DNA of 64,000 nt from Sulfuriferula plumbiphila (GCF_009938015.1 NZ_AP021884.1:2281501-2345500), one strand, 5' to 3'; shown: positions 6,424 to 16,841, numbered from the stretch's first letter. The notes: generated from the sequence alone by a model not told the origin. Made by a program: numbers and translations.

Positions 6424-7416
6424 ATGTCCGCCACCCTCATGCCCAATCTTACCGACCGCTTTGGCCGCCGCATTGAATATCTGCGGCTATCGGTGACCGA
6501 CCGCTGCGACCTGCGCTGCAGCTACTGCATGCCGGAGGGATTCAAGGGTTTTGAAGAGCCCGCGCACTGGCTCACTTTTGATGAAATCGAGCGCTTGCTG
6601 GGCGCGTTTGCGCGGCTGGGCCTGAAACGCGTTCGCATCACTGGCGGCGAGCCCCTGCTGCGCCGCGATTTGCCCGCGCTCGCTGCGCGTATTGCCCGCC
6701 TGCCAGGCATCGAAGATCTATCGCTCTCAACCAACGCCACCCAGATGGACAAACACGCCACCGCGCTCAAGGCTGCGGGTGTCACCCGGCTGAATGTCAG
6801 CCTGGATTCCCTGCACGCCGAGCGTATTGAGGCCGTCACCGGGCGCGACGTGCTGCACAAGATCATGGCTGGCCTGAGCAGCGCGCAGCAGGCGGGCTTT
6901 ACCCCGATCAAAATCAACATGGTGGCGATGCGCGGTGTGAACGACGACGAGATCGACGACATGGTCGCGTTCTGTATGGAACGTAACTTTGTGCTGCGCC
7001 TGATCGAAGCGATGCCAATGGGCGACACCGGCCGCAATACGCAATATCTCGATCTGCAGCCGGTCAAAGCCCGTATCCAGGCGCGTTTCGGCCTGGTCGA
7101 TACGGCCTTTCAAGGCGGCGGCCCGGCACGTTATCTGGGTAGTCCGGACGGGCAGTTTTCAGTGGGTTTCATCACTCCCATCTCGCAACATTTTTGCGCT
7201 ACCTGCAACCGCGTGCGCCTGGCCGTCGATGGCACGCTCTACCTGTGCCTGGGGCAGGAAGAAAAATTCGAGTTCCGTCCCCTGCTGCGTGGCAGTGCGA
7301 CCGATGCCGAGCTGGAAAGCGCCATCTGCGCAGCACTGGAACTCAAGCCGGAACGTCACGAATTCCGCGAACAACCGGACAAGATTGTGCGCTTCATGTC
7401 GGCAACCGGGGGCTAG
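6424..7416 (+). CDS. moaA: GTP 3',8-cyclase MoaA (radical SAM)
   Basis: A 330-residue radical SAM enzyme that starts molybdenum cofactor synthesis by cyclising GTP. The N-terminal cluster motif is C28-x3-C32-x2-C35 (CDLRCSYC); the second, substrate-binding cluster uses C258, C261 and C275 (FCATCNRVRLAVDGTLYLC). GGEPLLR (74-80) binds SAM and the protein ends in the required Gly-Gly. A second possible start (MPNLTDRFGR) is six codons in. It diverges from the other moco genes; moaC is not in the window. Confidence 0.96.
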   Translation: MSATLMPNLTDRFGRRIEYLRLSVTDRCDLRCSYCMPEGFKGFEEPAHWLTFDEIERLLGAFARLGLKRVRITGGEPLLRRDLPALAARIARLPGIEDLSLSTNATQMDKHATALKAAGVTRLNVSLDSLHAERIEAVTGRDVLHKIMAGLSSAQQAGFTPIKINMVAMRGVNDDEIDDMVAFCMERNFVLRLIEAMPMGDTGRNTQYLDLQPVKARIQARFGLVDTAFQGGGPARYLGSPDGQFSVGFITPISQHFCATCNRVRLAVDGTLYLCLGQEEKFEFRPLLRGSATDAELESAICAALELKPERHEFREQPDKIVRFMSATGG

Positions 7417-7475
7417 AAGGCTGTCGGACTTTATTTGCGGTAAAATCGCAGGCTTCTCATCACACTTTGCCTCGC

Positions 7476-7922
7476 ATGATCTGGAAACCTCACGTAACCG
7501 TTGCCGCCGTAATCGAACAGAATGGCCGTTTTTTGCTGGTCGAAGAAGAAACCGACGACGGGATCTTGTTCAACCAGCCCGCCGGTCATCTTGATCCGGG
7601 TGAGTCGCTGGTGACGGCAGTGATCCGCGAAACACTGGAAGAATCCGCGCATCATTTTCAGCCCGAAACCCTGGTGGGCGTGTATCACTGGCACCAGACG
7701 GCGCATGACCGCACTTATTTGCGCTTTGCCTTCACCGGCAATATCACCGGCTCAGAACCGCATCGCATCCTCGACGCGGGCATCCTGCGTACGGTCTGGC
7801 AGACTCCAGAGGAAATGCGCGCCCTGCAAACCCGCCATCGCAGCCCGCTGGTGATGCGCTGTGTGGACGATTACCTGACCGGCACACGCTATCCGCTGGC
7901 GCTGCTGACCCACTACGCATGA
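7476..7922 (+). CDS. nudJ: Nudix phosphatase NudJ-like
   Basis: A 148-residue Nudix protein whose text (WKPHVTVAAVIEQNGRFLLV, FNQPAGHLDPGESLV) closely follows E. coli NudJ, which hydrolyses nucleotide and thiamine-precursor pyrophosphates. The Nudix box runs from G37 through E43 and R51-E52-x2-E55-E56; the Gly expected near the end of the box is Ala58, a tolerated change. The upstream frame extends back into moaA, but ATG 7476 gives the family length. It overlaps the next gene by four bases (ATGA) and lies two genes before mnmA, the same order of neighbours as in enterobacteria. Confidence 0.85.
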   Translation: MIWKPHVTVAAVIEQNGRFLLVEEETDDGILFNQPAGHLDPGESLVTAVIRETLEESAHHFQPETLVGVYHWHQTAHDRTYLRFAFTGNITGSEPHRILDAGILRTVWQTPEEMRALQTRHRSPLVMRCVDDYLTGTRYPLALLTHYA

Positions 7923-8464
7923 TGCGCGTTGCGGCATTAGGTATTGGTCTGGTGAGCACCGTACCCGCCTGGGCGGTCACTGCCAACGTCTGCTACAACT
8001 GCAGTTGCGCCCGCCACGCCAATGTGAATTTCAGTGTCCGGCAGATGCATGCGCTACGCCAGCTGTTTAAATGCGCGACCACCCCGCCTGCAGAGCGCAG
8101 CGCGATTGCCAATGCCATTGGCCAGTTTGAGCGTTTTGCCGGCGAGCAGACCCCCACCTGGCGCGACAAGGGCGGCAACGCCAATGACGATGGAGCCGAC
8201 GGGCGCCTGGATTGCATCGGCGATTCCACCACCAACACCACCTATCTCAGGCTGCTGCAGCGCTTGGGCTTGTTGCGCTTTCACGCGCTGCTCGCTCCGG
8301 TGGAACGCGCACCGTTGATTGTCAACGTACACTGGGCCACGCATATCATGGATCGCACAGAACGCCAGGAATACGCAGTGAATTCATGGTTTTATGACAA
8401 CAGCCAGCCAGCCGTCATCTCCCCTTTGCAAGACTGGCTCAGCGGAGCCTCCCCCGATGTCTAA
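7919..8464 (+). CDS. Conserved exported protein of unknown function
   Basis: A 181-residue protein with a short signal peptide (about residues 1-19, ending AWA), a cysteine cluster directly after it (VCYNCSCA) and a conserved-looking middle with [16 protein letters not shown]. No known catalytic motif is seen. It overlaps nudJ by four bases at its start and mnmA by eight at its end, so it is tightly embedded in the operon. The exported Cys cluster might bind a metal or form disulfides. I do not recognise a named family beyond similar betaproteobacterial hypothetical proteins. Confidence 0.75.
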   Translation: MMRVAALGIGLVSTVPAWAVTANVCYNCSCARHANVNFSVRQMHALRQLFKCATTPPAERSAIANAIGQFERFAGEQTPTWRDKGGNANDDGADGRLDCIGDSTTNTTYLRLLQRLGLLRFHALLAPVERAPLIVNVHWATHIMDRTERQEYAVNSWFYDNSQPAVISPLQDWLSGASPDV

Positions 8465-9518
8465 GCCACACATCATCGTCGGCATGTCGGGCGGCGTGGA
8501 TTCCGCTGTCACCGCGCTGCTGCTCAAACAGCAAGGCTATCGCGTCACCGGCCTGTTCATGAAAAACTGGGAAGACGAGGACGACGAGCACTGTCCGGCG
8601 CGCCAGGATTTTCTCGACGTGCTGGCGGTGGCCGATGTCATCGGCCTGGACGTCGAAGCGGTCAATTTCAGTAGCGAGTACAAGGATCGGGTGTTCAGCT
8701 ACTTTCTGCGCGAATACCAGGCCGGACGCACCCCTAACCCGGATGTGCTGTGCAATGCGGAAATCAAATTCAAGGCGTTTCTCGACCATGCACTGAGTTT
8801 GGGCGGCGAACGCATCGCCACCGGTCATTATGCGCGGCTGCACGAGGTAGACGGACGCTATGAACTGCTCAAAGCCGTGGATACAGCCAAGGATCAGAGC
8901 TATTTTCTGTATCGCCTCAATCAGGCGCAGCTGTCCAAATCCCTGTTCCCGCTGGGCGAGTTGACCAAACCGCAGGTACGCCGTATCGCCGAGGAGGCCG
9001 GGCTGCCCAATTTCGCCAAAAAAGACAGCACCGGCATCTGCTTCATCGGCGAACGCCCGTTCCGCGAATTCCTGCAACGCTATCTGCCGATCCAGCCCGG
9101 AGACATGTGCACGCCGGACGGGCGCGTGGTCGGGCGCCACCAGGGCTTGATGTACTACACGCTGGGACAGCGCCAGGGGCTGGGTATCGGCGGGGCCGGT
9201 GAAGCCTGGTTCGTGGCGGTTAAAAACCTGCCGGAGAATCGCCTGACCGTGGTGCAGGGACACGACCACCCGCTGCTGTTCAGCACCCGCCTGCACGCCG
9301 CAGACCTCAACTGGATCGCCGGTTTTGCTCCCGATAAGATGCTTGCCTATGCCGCCAAAACCCGCTATCGGCAGGCCGATGCCGGTTGCCGCTTCGGCGC
9401 ACTGGACCCAGGCCGCTGTATGCTGGATTTCGACACGCCGCAATGGGCCGTCACCCCAGGCCAGTCTGTGGTGCTATACGCGGGCAATGTGTGCCTGGGC
9501 GGCGGCATTATTCAATAA
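8457..9518 (+). CDS. mnmA: tRNA-specific 2-thiouridylase MnmA
   Basis: The start at 8457 gives a 353-residue protein; the longer frame from 8394 overlaps the upstream gene deeply and is not used. MnmA adds sulfur to U34 of Lys, Glu and Gln tRNAs using ATP and a persulfide from the Tus relay. The PP-loop SGGVDS is at 11-16, the first catalytic cysteine is C99 in NPDVLCN, the second C195 in [11 protein letters not shown]. It is followed ten bases later by glgA. Confidence 0.95.
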   Translation: MSKPHIIVGMSGGVDSAVTALLLKQQGYRVTGLFMKNWEDEDDEHCPARQDFLDVLAVADVIGLDVEAVNFSSEYKDRVFSYFLREYQAGRTPNPDVLCNAEIKFKAFLDHALSLGGERIATGHYARLHEVDGRYELLKAVDTAKDQSYFLYRLNQAQLSKSLFPLGELTKPQVRRIAEEAGLPNFAKKDSTGICFIGERPFREFLQRYLPIQPGDMCTPDGRVVGRHQGLMYYTLGQRQGLGIGGAGEAWFVAVKNLPENRLTVVQGHDHPLLFSTRLHAADLNWIAGFAPDKMLAYAAKTRYRQADAGCRFGALDPGRCMLDFDTPQWAVTPGQSVVLYAGNVCLGGGIIQ

Positions 9519-9527
9519 AGGCCATTC

Positions 9528-10976
9528 ATGAATATCCTGTTTGCCACTTCAGAAATCTACCCGCTAGCCAAAACCGGCGGTCTCGCCGACGTCAGCGGCG
9601 CCCTGCCTGCCGCGCTGCGCAAGCTGGGCATGGACGTGCGCGTGCTCATCCCCGGTTATCCCAAGGTGCTGGCCGCATTACCCGACAAAACACCGCTCGC
9701 CAGCCTGGAGCTCCCGGTACACGGTGCGCTGCGCTTGCATGGTGCGGCCATGCCGGACAGCAGCGTGCCGTTGATCGTGATTGAGCATCCCGGTTATTTC
9801 GACCGTCACGGCGGCCCCTACCAGGACATCACCGGCCATGACTGGCCAGACAACCACCTGCGTTTTGGACTGCTGTCGGCAGTTGCTGCGCTGTTGGGCA
9901 GCACAGCCTCGCCGTTGCACTGGCCGGTGGATATTGTGCACTGCAATGACTGGCAAACCGGTCTCACACCCGCCTACCTGCACCACGGCAGCGCACGCCC
10001 GGCAGCCACACTGATGACCATCCACAACCTGGCCTATCAGGGTATTTTCCCGCCGCATACCCTCACCGAGCTGGGGTTGCCGCCGGCCAGCTTCAGCATC
10101 GAAGGTCTGGAATACTATGGCAACCTGTCGTTTCTCAAAGCCGGCCTGTACTACGCTGATCACATCAGCACGGTCAGCCCCAGCTACGCTGAAGAAATCC
10201 AGCACGACGCCCTGGGCTTCGGTATGCAAGGGCTGCTGCAGCATCGCCGCGCACAGCTCACCGGCATTGTGAACGGTATTGATACGGACGACTGGAACCC
10301 GGCCAGCGACCCGCACCTGTGCCGCCACTACCATCCTGGCCGCATGTCTGGCAAGGCTGCCGTCAAGCGCCTGTTACAGGCTGAGCACGGCCTTACCCGC
10401 AGCAATGACACGCCTTTATTCGGGGTCATCAGCCGCATGACGCACCAGAAAGGTCAGGACTTGCTGCTGGCTATTGCGCCCCAACTGATCGAAGAAGGCG
10501 TACAAATCATGGTGCTGGGCAGTGGCGATGCCATGCTGGAAACCCGGTTGCGCCAGCTTGCCGCAGAATATCCGGCGCAAGTGGGGGTGGTGATTGGCTA
10601 TGACGAAGGCCTTGCGCACCGCATTGAGGCCGGGGCGGATATCTTCCTCATGCCGTCGCGCTTCGAACCATGCGGGCTGAATCAAATGTACAGCCAGCGC
10701 TATGGCACGCCGCCCGTGGTGCGCCGCACCGGCGGGCTGGCCGACACCGTGACCGACACCACCAGCGCCAGCCTCGCAGACGGCAGCGCCACCGGTTTCA
10801 TGTTTGACGAAGCCACCCCGGCAGCATTCCTCGCTGCGGTACGGCGTGCGCTGGCCTGTTACCATAACCCGCGCCAATGGAGCCGAATAAAAAAGAACGC
10901 GATGGCGCGTGATTTCAGCTGGGAGACCAGCGCACGCCATTACCAGGGGCTGTACCAGAGCATGTTGGCCGGCTAA
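9528..10976 (+). CDS. glgA: Glycogen synthase GlgA (ADP-glucose)
   Basis: A 482-residue GT5 glucosyltransferase with both Rossmann domains. KTGGLADVSGALPAAL near residue 15 binds ADP-glucose, and MPSRFEPCGLNQMYSQRYG with RRTGGLADTV near 375-405 is the C-terminal nucleotide-sugar site. It elongates alpha-1,4-glucan. The partner ADP-glucose pyrophosphorylase gene glgC is in the window but far away, at 55.8 kb, so the glycogen genes are scattered. AAAGG stands upstream of the start. Confidence 0.95.
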   Translation: MNILFATSEIYPLAKTGGLADVSGALPAALRKLGMDVRVLIPGYPKVLAALPDKTPLASLELPVHGALRLHGAAMPDSSVPLIVIEHPGYFDRHGGPYQDITGHDWPDNHLRFGLLSAVAALLGSTASPLHWPVDIVHCNDWQTGLTPAYLHHGSARPAATLMTIHNLAYQGIFPPHTLTELGLPPASFSIEGLEYYGNLSFLKAGLYYADHISTVSPSYAEEIQHDALGFGMQGLLQHRRAQLTGIVNGIDTDDWNPASDPHLCRHYHPGRMSGKAAVKRLLQAEHGLTRSNDTPLFGVISRMTHQKGQDLLLAIAPQLIEEGVQIMVLGSGDAMLETRLRQLAAEYPAQVGVVIGYDEGLAHRIEAGADIFLMPSRFEPCGLNQMYSQRYGTPPVVRRTGGLADTVTDTTSASLADGSATGFMFDEATPAAFLAAVRRALACYHNPRQWSRIKKNAMARDFSWETSARHYQGLYQSMLAG

Positions 10977-11029
10977 TGCCAACATCCCGTTTCGCGTAAA
11001 ATAATGACTTTACCTATCCGCCCTACCCG

Positions 11030-12433
11030 ATGATTCGTACCCGCTTCGCTCCCAGCCCGACCGGCTATCTGCATATTGGCGGCGCGCGCACCGCGCTGTT
11101 TTCCTGGGCGTATGCCCGCAAACACGGTGGCGTCTTTATCCTGCGCATCGAGGATACCGACCTGGAACGCTCCACGCCGGAATCCGTCCAGGCCATTTTG
11201 CAGGGCATGAGCTGGCTCGGGCTCGATTATGACGAAGGTCCGTTCTACCAGATGCAGCGCATGGCGCGCTACAAGGAAGTCATCGGCCAGTTGCTGGCCA
11301 GCGGCCATGCCTACCACTGCTACGCCAGCAAGGAAGAAGTCGAAACCATGCGCGAACAGCAACGCGCTGCCGGACTCAAACCACGCTACGACGGCCGCTG
11401 GCGGCCCGAGCCGGACAAAGTTTTGCCCGCGCCGCCAGCTGGCGTCGCGCCGGTGGTCCGTTTCAAGAATCCGCTGGATGGCTCAGTGGCATGGAACGAT
11501 CTGGTCAAAGGCATCATCGAGATCAGCAACACCGAACTGGACGACCTGGTCATCGCCCGCCCCGATGGCACGCCCACCTATAATTTCTGCGTGGCGGTGG
11601 ACGACTGGGACATGAACATCACCCAGGTCATTCGCGGCGACGACCACGTCAACAACACGCCGCGCCAGATCAACATCCTCAAGGCGCTGGGCGCCACCCT
11701 GCCGCAATACGCGCATGTGCCGATGATTCTGGGTGCCGATGGCGAGCGTTTGTCCAAGCGCCACGGCGCGGTAAGCGTGATGCAATACCTGGAAGACGGC
11801 TACCTGCCCGAGGCGCTGCTCAACTACCTGGCACGGCTGGGCTGGGCGCACGGCGACGACGAGGTGTTTTCCATGGCGCAGTTCGTCGCATGGTTCAATC
11901 TCGAGGCCATCAGCCGTTCCCCCGCCAAGTTCAACGCGGAAAAACTGCTGTGGATTAATCAGCAATACCTGAAAACTGCCGACAATGCGCGCCTGGCCGA
12001 GTTGACCACACCTTTCTTGCTGCGCGATGGCGGCGACCTTGCCAATGGCCCGCCACTCACCGAGGTTGTGCAGCTGCTGAAGGTACGCGTGAGCACCCTG
12101 GTGGAACTCGCCGACGCAGCGGTGCTGTTCTACCGTTATCTTGAGCCTTCCGCGGAACTGGTCGCACAACATCTGCCAGCGGAGGCGATTCCGGCGCTGA
12201 ACGCGCTGGCCAGCCGCTTTATGGCCGTCGAATGGAAACGCCAGACTATCCAGGAAACGCTCAAGGCCGTGGTAGCGGAATCCGGGCTGAAAATGCCAAA
12301 AATCGCCATGCCGCTACGCGTGCTGGTCACGGGTGAGACACAAACGCCGAGCATCGACGCCACGCTGGAACTGCTTGGGCGTGAAACCGTGATATGCCGG
12401 CTGCAGGAACAATTGGCAAAACTTTCCGCCTAA
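11030..12433 (+). CDS. gltX: Glutamyl-tRNA synthetase
   Basis: A 467-residue class I synthetase. The HIGH motif is [12 protein letters not shown] at residues 10-21 and the KMSKS equivalent is LSKRHG at about 241. [11 protein letters not shown] and EDTDLERST are typical of bacterial GluRS. It charges tRNA-Glu in the cytoplasm. It lies 53 bases after glgA and precedes a promoter, so it likely ends this transcript. Length is normal. Confidence 0.96.
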   Translation: MIRTRFAPSPTGYLHIGGARTALFSWAYARKHGGVFILRIEDTDLERSTPESVQAILQGMSWLGLDYDEGPFYQMQRMARYKEVIGQLLASGHAYHCYASKEEVETMREQQRAAGLKPRYDGRWRPEPDKVLPAPPAGVAPVVRFKNPLDGSVAWNDLVKGIIEISNTELDDLVIARPDGTPTYNFCVAVDDWDMNITQVIRGDDHVNNTPRQINILKALGATLPQYAHVPMILGADGERLSKRHGAVSVMQYLEDGYLPEALLNYLARLGWAHGDDEVFSMAQFVAWFNLEAISRSPAKFNAEKLLWINQQYLKTADNARLAELTTPFLLRDGGDLANGPPLTEVVQLLKVRVSTLVELADAAVLFYRYLEPSAELVAQHLPAEAIPALNALASRFMAVEWKRQTIQETLKAVVAESGLKMPKIAMPLRVLVTGETQTPSIDATLELLGRETVICRLQEQLAKLSA

Positions 12434-12440
12434 ATAGCTG

Positions 12441-12470
12441 TTCATAAGTATTCTGTTTTATTGTTATAAT
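12441..12470 (+). promoter_or_regulatory. Promoter of the dsrE-like gene
   Basis: A consensus TATAAT (12465-12470) follows TTCATA (12441-12446) with an 18-base spacer. It lies between gltX and the small gene, whose ribosome site is AGGAG. Confidence 0.55.
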
Positions 12471-12522
12471 CTTGTGTCTTGACTTGAGACCGCCCCTAAA
12501 TTTTTGTATCAGGAGATGAAGT

Positions 12523-12891
12523 ATGGCTGATAAGCTGATGATTATTATGGTCAACACCGACCCCGCGAATGGCTCTGAACTGGGCGCGCCTTTCTTCCAA
12601 GCGACCGTTGCCGCCGCGATGGAATATGAAGTCGAAGTGATTCTGACCGCCCGTTCCGGCGAACTGGCCAAAAAAGGCGTGGCTGAAAAGCTGTTCGTGA
12701 TGGAAGGCTCGCCCAAGAGCGTGTACGACTTCATCAAGGACGCTCACGAAGCCGGCGTGCATTTCAAAGTGTGCACCCCGACCCTGGAACTGTGGGGCGA
12801 CGACCTGATCCCCGAGATCGAAGAAACCGTGGGCGGCGCCTACGTCATCCAGCAGGCCATGGATGAAGATGTCGTGACCCTGACCTACTAA
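12523..12891 (+). CDS. DsrE-family sulfur-relay-like protein
   Basis: A 122-residue protein of the DsrE/F-like fold: an opening strand KLMIIMVNTDP, then the family's typical helices and HFKVCTPTLELWGDDL. Its single cysteine (C84 in FKVCTPT) sits where DsrE and TusD proteins carry their persulfide cysteine. Such proteins move sulfane sulfur in the cytoplasm in sulfur oxidisers or in tRNA thiolation. It has its own promoter and terminator, so it is a single-gene unit. A peroxiredoxin-like label is sometimes used for this group. Sulfur carrier role is inference. Confidence 0.75.
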   Translation: MADKLMIIMVNTDPANGSELGAPFFQATVAAAMEYEVEVILTARSGELAKKGVAEKLFVMEGSPKSVYDFIKDAHEAGVHFKVCTPTLELWGDDLIPEIEETVGGAYVIQQAMDEDVVTLTY

Positions 12892-12910
12892 GCGCAGGTT
12901 ACCCCCCGAC

Positions 12911-12941
12911 AAAAAGGCGGAGCCTGCTGCCCCGCTTTTTT
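12911..12941. terminator. Bidirectional terminator between the dsrE-like gene and manC
   Basis: An A run, GCGG, a short loop region, CCGC and a T run form a stem readable on both strands. It sits between two convergent genes and probably serves both. Confidence 0.7.
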
Positions 12942-12956
12942 GTTGCCTGCGATTTT

Positions 12957-14375
12957 CTAACTGCGCTGGTAAATGTCCTCAAAGCGCACAATATCATCCT
13001 CCCCCAGATACGCGCCCGACTGCACCTCGATCATGTGCAATGCAATCTTGCCCGCATTTTCCAGCCGGTGCGTACTGCCCAATGGAATGTAGGTGGACTG
13101 ATTCTCGGTGAGCAGCAGCACTTCGTCATTACGCGTAACGCGTGCCGTGCCGCTCACCACTATCCAGTGCTCGGCACGGTGGTGATGCATTTGCAACGAC
13201 AGTTTCTCGCCCGGTTTGACCATGATGCGCTTGACCTGAAAACGCTCCCCCGCATCAATACCTTCGTACCAACCCCACGGGCGAAACACACGGGTATGGT
13301 TGAGATGCTCGGTACGACGGTGTTGTTTCAGGTGCTCGACCACTTTTTTGACGTCCTGCACGCGGTCTTTGTGCGCCACCATCACGGCATCGCTGGTTTC
13401 CACGATCACCAGGTCGGATACGCCAATTACCGCGACCATGCGGCTCTCGGCACGGATCAGATTGTTGCTGGCACCGTCGTTGTAGATGTCACCGCGCATG
13501 ACATTGCCAGCACGATCCTTGGCACCGATTTCCCACAGTGCCGACCACGAGCCGATATCGCTCCAGCCAATGTCGGCGGGCACCACCACGGCGTTACGGG
13601 TGCGTTCCATGACGGCGTAATCGATGGATTCGGAGGGGCAAGCCGTAAATGCCTGGGTATCCAGACGGACAAAGTCCAGATCACGCTGGCTGCTGTCCAG
13701 TGCCGCCTGGCTGGCGGCGAGAATATCCGGGCGGTAGCCGCGCAATTCATTGACAAACGCCGCAGCCTTGAACAGAAACATGCCGCTGTTCCAGAAATAA
13801 TCGCCCGATTGCAGATAGCCCTGGGCGATTTCACGGCTGGGTTTTTCCACAAAACGCCCTACTGCAAACACACCGTCCAAATGGCTGTCCGCCGGGCCGC
13901 GCTGGATATAGCCATAGCCGGTTTCAGGCGCCTGTGGCACGATGCCGAAGGTCACCAGCTGACTAGCCTGGGCGGCATCCACGGCCTGGGCCACGGCGCG
14001 CTCAAATGCGTCCACATCTGCTATCAAGTGATCGGCCGGCAACAGCAGCATCAGGGCCTCGGCATCCCGCGCCATGAGTGCCAGCGCTGCGACTGCCGCT
14101 GCCGGTGCGGTATTGCGCCCGATGGGCTCGAGAAAAATAGTCTCGGGCGTGACCTCAATCGCGCGCATCTGCTCGGCCACCATGAAGCGGTGCTCATGGT
14201 TGCATACCAGCGTGGGCGGCGTGATGTCGGCGATACCGGAAAGGCGCAGCACGGTTTCCTGCAGCATGGTGCGCTCCGACACCAGCGGCAACAACTGCTT
14301 GGGCAACGCGGCGCGGGACAAGGGCCACAGGCGGGTACCGGACCCCCCGGAGAGAATGACGGGATGAATGCGCAT
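12957..14375 (-). CDS. manC: Mannose-1-phosphate guanylyltransferase / mannose-6-phosphate isomerase
   Basis: A bifunctional 472-residue protein from ATG 14375 (GAGG eight bases upstream). The N-terminal pyrophosphorylase has SGGSGTRLWPLSR at 9-21 and KQLLPL; the C-terminal cupin isomerase has RPWGWYEG and MHHHRAEHWIVVSGTA. It makes GDP-mannose for exopolysaccharide. It is the last gene of the epsD-rfbBACD unit. The frame is open back to an ATG that overlaps the rfbD stop (14532), giving a possible 52-residue extension without family support. Also called cpsB or algA-type. Confidence 0.92.
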   Translation of the reverse strand: MRIHPVILSGGSGTRLWPLSRAALPKQLLPLVSERTMLQETVLRLSGIADITPPTLVCNHEHRFMVAEQMRAIEVTPETIFLEPIGRNTAPAAAVAALALMARDAEALMLLLPADHLIADVDAFERAVAQAVDAAQASQLVTFGIVPQAPETGYGYIQRGPADSHLDGVFAVGRFVEKPSREIAQGYLQSGDYFWNSGMFLFKAAAFVNELRGYRPDILAASQAALDSSQRDLDFVRLDTQAFTACPSESIDYAVMERTRNAVVVPADIGWSDIGSWSALWEIGAKDRAGNVMRGDIYNDGASNNLIRAESRMVAVIGVSDLVIVETSDAVMVAHKDRVQDVKKVVEHLKQHRRTEHLNHTRVFRPWGWYEGIDAGERFQVKRIMVKPGEKLSLQMHHHRAEHWIVVSGTARVTRNDEVLLLTENQSTYIPLGSTHRLENAGKIALHMIEVQSGAYLGEDDIVRFEDIYQRS

Positions 14376-14530
14376 GTTGGTTGTTTCCTCAATCAATTCA
14401 GTGAATTCATCAGCCTGCCCAAGCTGGGGAAAGGCATCCATGCGATACAGTCCGGCGCGCTGCATCGAGAGCAAGACATCTACGCTACGCGAACCAATGA
14501 AAACCGGCTGGCCAGTCAGCCAAACACATA

Positions 14531-15415
14531 TCATGTCTCCTTTTCGGGCTTGTCCAAACACAGGCCCAACGCCGCATCCCAATCCGGCAATAGCAAACCA
14601 AAGCTGCGCAGCAGCTTGTCCCCGGCCAGCACGGAATTAGCCGGGCGCCTGGCCGGGGTGGGGTAATCAGTGCTTGGGATCGGGATCAGCTCAGGACGTT
14701 TGGCGCCCGCCTGGGTGGTTTGGTCGAGGATGGCCTGGGCGAATTGATACCAGCTCGCCCGGCCCCGGCTGCTGAGGTGGTAAGTGCCGTGCAGGGCTTC
14801 TTTACCCTGGCCAAACGGCTGTTGCGCCAGTATCTGCGCCGTGGCCTCGGCGATCATGCGTGACCAGGTGGGTGCGCCGTATTGATCGGCAACAATCCGC
14901 AACTGCTCGCGCTCCTTGAACAGGCGCTGCATGGTGAGCAGGAAATTGCCAGCGCGCAGGCCATACACCCAGCTGGTGCGCAGAATGAGGTGGGGAATGG
15001 CGGCAGCACGGATGGCGTTCTCACCTTCGAGTTTGGTCTGCCCATAGACGCCTAGCGGGTGGGTGGTGTCGTCCTCAGTGTAGGCACCGGGCTTGTTGCC
15101 ATCGAACACATAATCGGTAGAGTAGTGAATCATCGCCGCGCCGAGTTTTGCCACCTCTTCGGCCATGATGGCGGGAGCAATGGCATTCACCGCACGTGCC
15201 AGTTCCGGCTCGGATTCCGCCTTGTCCACGGCGGTATGGGCGGCCGGGTTGACGATCAGGTTCGGGCGCAAGCTACGTATGAGGCTGCGGATGGCACCCG
15301 GGTCGGTCAGGTCAAGCTGGCTGCGGGTGGGCGCGCTCACCTTGCCCAAAGTCGCCAATGTGCGGCGCAACTCCCAGCCGACCTGGCCATTGACACCGGT
15401 GAGCAGGATATTCAC
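14531..15415 (-). CDS. rfbD: dTDP-4-dehydrorhamnose reductase
   Basis: A 294-residue short-chain dehydrogenase from GTG 15415, which overlaps the rfbC stop (GTGA). TGVNGQVG (near 7-14) binds NADPH, STDYVFDG and the catalytic YGQTK (Y-x3-K) are in place. It performs the last step to dTDP-L-rhamnose. It sits in the rfbB-A-C-D order common in proteobacteria. Confidence 0.94.
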   Translation of the reverse strand: MNILLTGVNGQVGWELRRTLATLGKVSAPTRSQLDLTDPGAIRSLIRSLRPNLIVNPAAHTAVDKAESEPELARAVNAIAPAIMAEEVAKLGAAMIHYSTDYVFDGNKPGAYTEDDTTHPLGVYGQTKLEGENAIRAAAIPHLILRTSWVYGLRAGNFLLTMQRLFKEREQLRIVADQYGAPTWSRMIAEATAQILAQQPFGQGKEALHGTYHLSSRGRASWYQFAQAILDQTTQAGAKRPELIPIPSTDYPTPARRPANSVLAGDKLLRSFGLLLPDWDAALGLCLDKPEKET

Positions 15416-15954
15416 GCAAACACCTCGCACTGCGCCAGCGGCAGGCCGGCGGCGTCCTTGGCGGCAAGTGCGGGTTCGCCGTGCAGTGGCCAGGTGATGC
15501 CCAGCGCCGGATCATTCCACAGCAGGCTGCGCTCGAACTGCGGCGCCCAGTAGTCGGTGGTTTTGTAGAGAAACTCTGCGCTGTCGGAGATCACCAGGAA
15601 ACCATGGGCGAAGCCTTTGGGTATCCAGGCCATGCGTTTGTTTTCGGCGGACAGTTCCATCCCCACCCATTTGCCAAACGTGGGTGAGGATTTGCGCAAG
15701 TCCACCGCCACGTCATACACGCTACCACTAATGACGCGTACCAGCTTTCCCTGAGTATTTTGAATCTGGTAATGCAAGCCACGTAATACGCCCTTGGCTG
15801 AGCGCGAGTGATTGTCCTGCACGAAGTCGTCGGGGATACCGGCCCCGGTCATGGCGCGACGGTTGTAGCTCTCGTAGAAAAAGCCGCGCGCGTCGCCGAA
15901 TACTTTGGGTTCGAGCACAAGCACGTCGGGGATTTCAGTGGGGATGATGTTCAT
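15412..15954 (-). CDS. rfbC: dTDP-4-dehydrorhamnose 3,5-epimerase
   Basis: A 180-residue cupin-fold epimerase with RGLHYQ (catalytic His) and KGFAHGFLVIS. It inverts C3 and C5 of the keto sugar in the rhamnose pathway. It is two bases from rfbA and overlaps rfbD by four. Length is usual. Confidence 0.95.
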   Translation of the reverse strand: MNIIPTEIPDVLVLEPKVFGDARGFFYESYNRRAMTGAGIPDDFVQDNHSRSAKGVLRGLHYQIQNTQGKLVRVISGSVYDVAVDLRKSSPTFGKWVGMELSAENKRMAWIPKGFAHGFLVISDSAEFLYKTTDYWAPQFERSLLWNDPALGITWPLHGEPALAAKDAAGLPLAQCEVFA

Positions 15955-15956
15955 GG

Positions 15957-16841
15957 TTAAAACAACCGTTCGTTGAGCATGGCCAATAAGTATTGGCCAT
16001 AGGCATTTTTCTGCAAAGGCGCTGCCAGCCGTCCGACCTGGGCGGCATCAATATAGCCCTGGCGGTAGGCGATTTCTTCCGGACAGGAAATTTTGAGACC
16101 CTGGCGCTTTTCAATGGTCTGGATGAATAGCGATGCCTCCAGCAGGGATTCATGGGTGCCGGTGTCCAGCCAGGCATGGCCGCGCCCCATGACTTCCACC
16201 TGCAATTGCCCCATTTCGAGGTAATGCCGGTTAATGTCGGTGATTTCCAGTTCGCCGCGCGGAGATGGCTTGAGCTTGCGGGCGATATCGATGACCTGGT
16301 TATCGTAAAAATACAGGCCAGTGACGGCGTAGCGCGATTTGGGCTGGGCGGGTTTCTCTTCCAGGCTGATGGCGTTGCCTTGAGCGTCGAATTCAACCAC
16401 GCCATAGCGTTCCGGGTCATGCACCGGGTAGGCAAACACCGATGCGCCAAACTGGCGGGCAGCGGCGGCGCGCAGGCCGCCGGAAAATTCATGACCGTAA
16501 AAGATGTTGTCGCCCAGTATGAGAGCGCTCGACGCATCGCCAATGAAATCCGCGCCAATGACAAAGGCTTGCGCCAGACCGTCGGGCGAGGGCTGAACAG
16601 CATAGCTGAGGCGAATCCCCCACTGGCTGCCATCACCCAGCAACTGCTCGAAACGCGGGGTATCCTGCGGGGTGGAAATGATGAGGATGTCCCGGATTCC
16701 TGCCAGCATCAGCGTGGTAAGCGGGTAGTAGATCATGGGCTTGTCGTACACCGGCAGCAATTGCTTGGAGACTGCCTGGGTCACGGGATATAGCCGGGTA
16801 CCCGAGCCACCGGCCAGAATAATGCCCCTGCGCGCGCTCAT
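15957..16841 (-). CDS. rfbA: Glucose-1-phosphate thymidylyltransferase
   Basis: A 294-residue nucleotidyltransferase with [11 protein letters not shown] near residues 11-21 and [16 protein letters not shown], plus EEKPAQPKS for the sugar phosphate. It makes dTDP-glucose, the first rhamnose precursor. It overlaps rfbB by four bases. Confidence 0.96.
   Translation of the reverse strand: MSARRGIILAGGSGTRLYPVTQAVSKQLLPVYDKPMIYYPLTTLMLAGIRDILIISTPQDTPRFEQLLGDGSQWGIRLSYAVQPSPDGLAQAFVIGADFIGDASSALILGDNIFYGHEFSGGLRAAAARQFGASVFAYPVHDPERYGVVEFDAQGNAISLEEKPAQPKSRYAVTGLYFYDNQVIDIARKLKPSPRGELEITDINRHYLEMGQLQVEVMGRGHAWLDTGTHESLLEASLFIQTIEKRQGLKISCPEEIAYRQGYIDAAQVGRLAAPLQKNAYGQYLLAMLNERLF

Noticed and set aside
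13035-14666. A 543-codon plus-strand frame
   Set aside because: It is the antisense of manC; the text is rich in His, Gln and Arg with no family, while the minus frame has all catalytic motifs.
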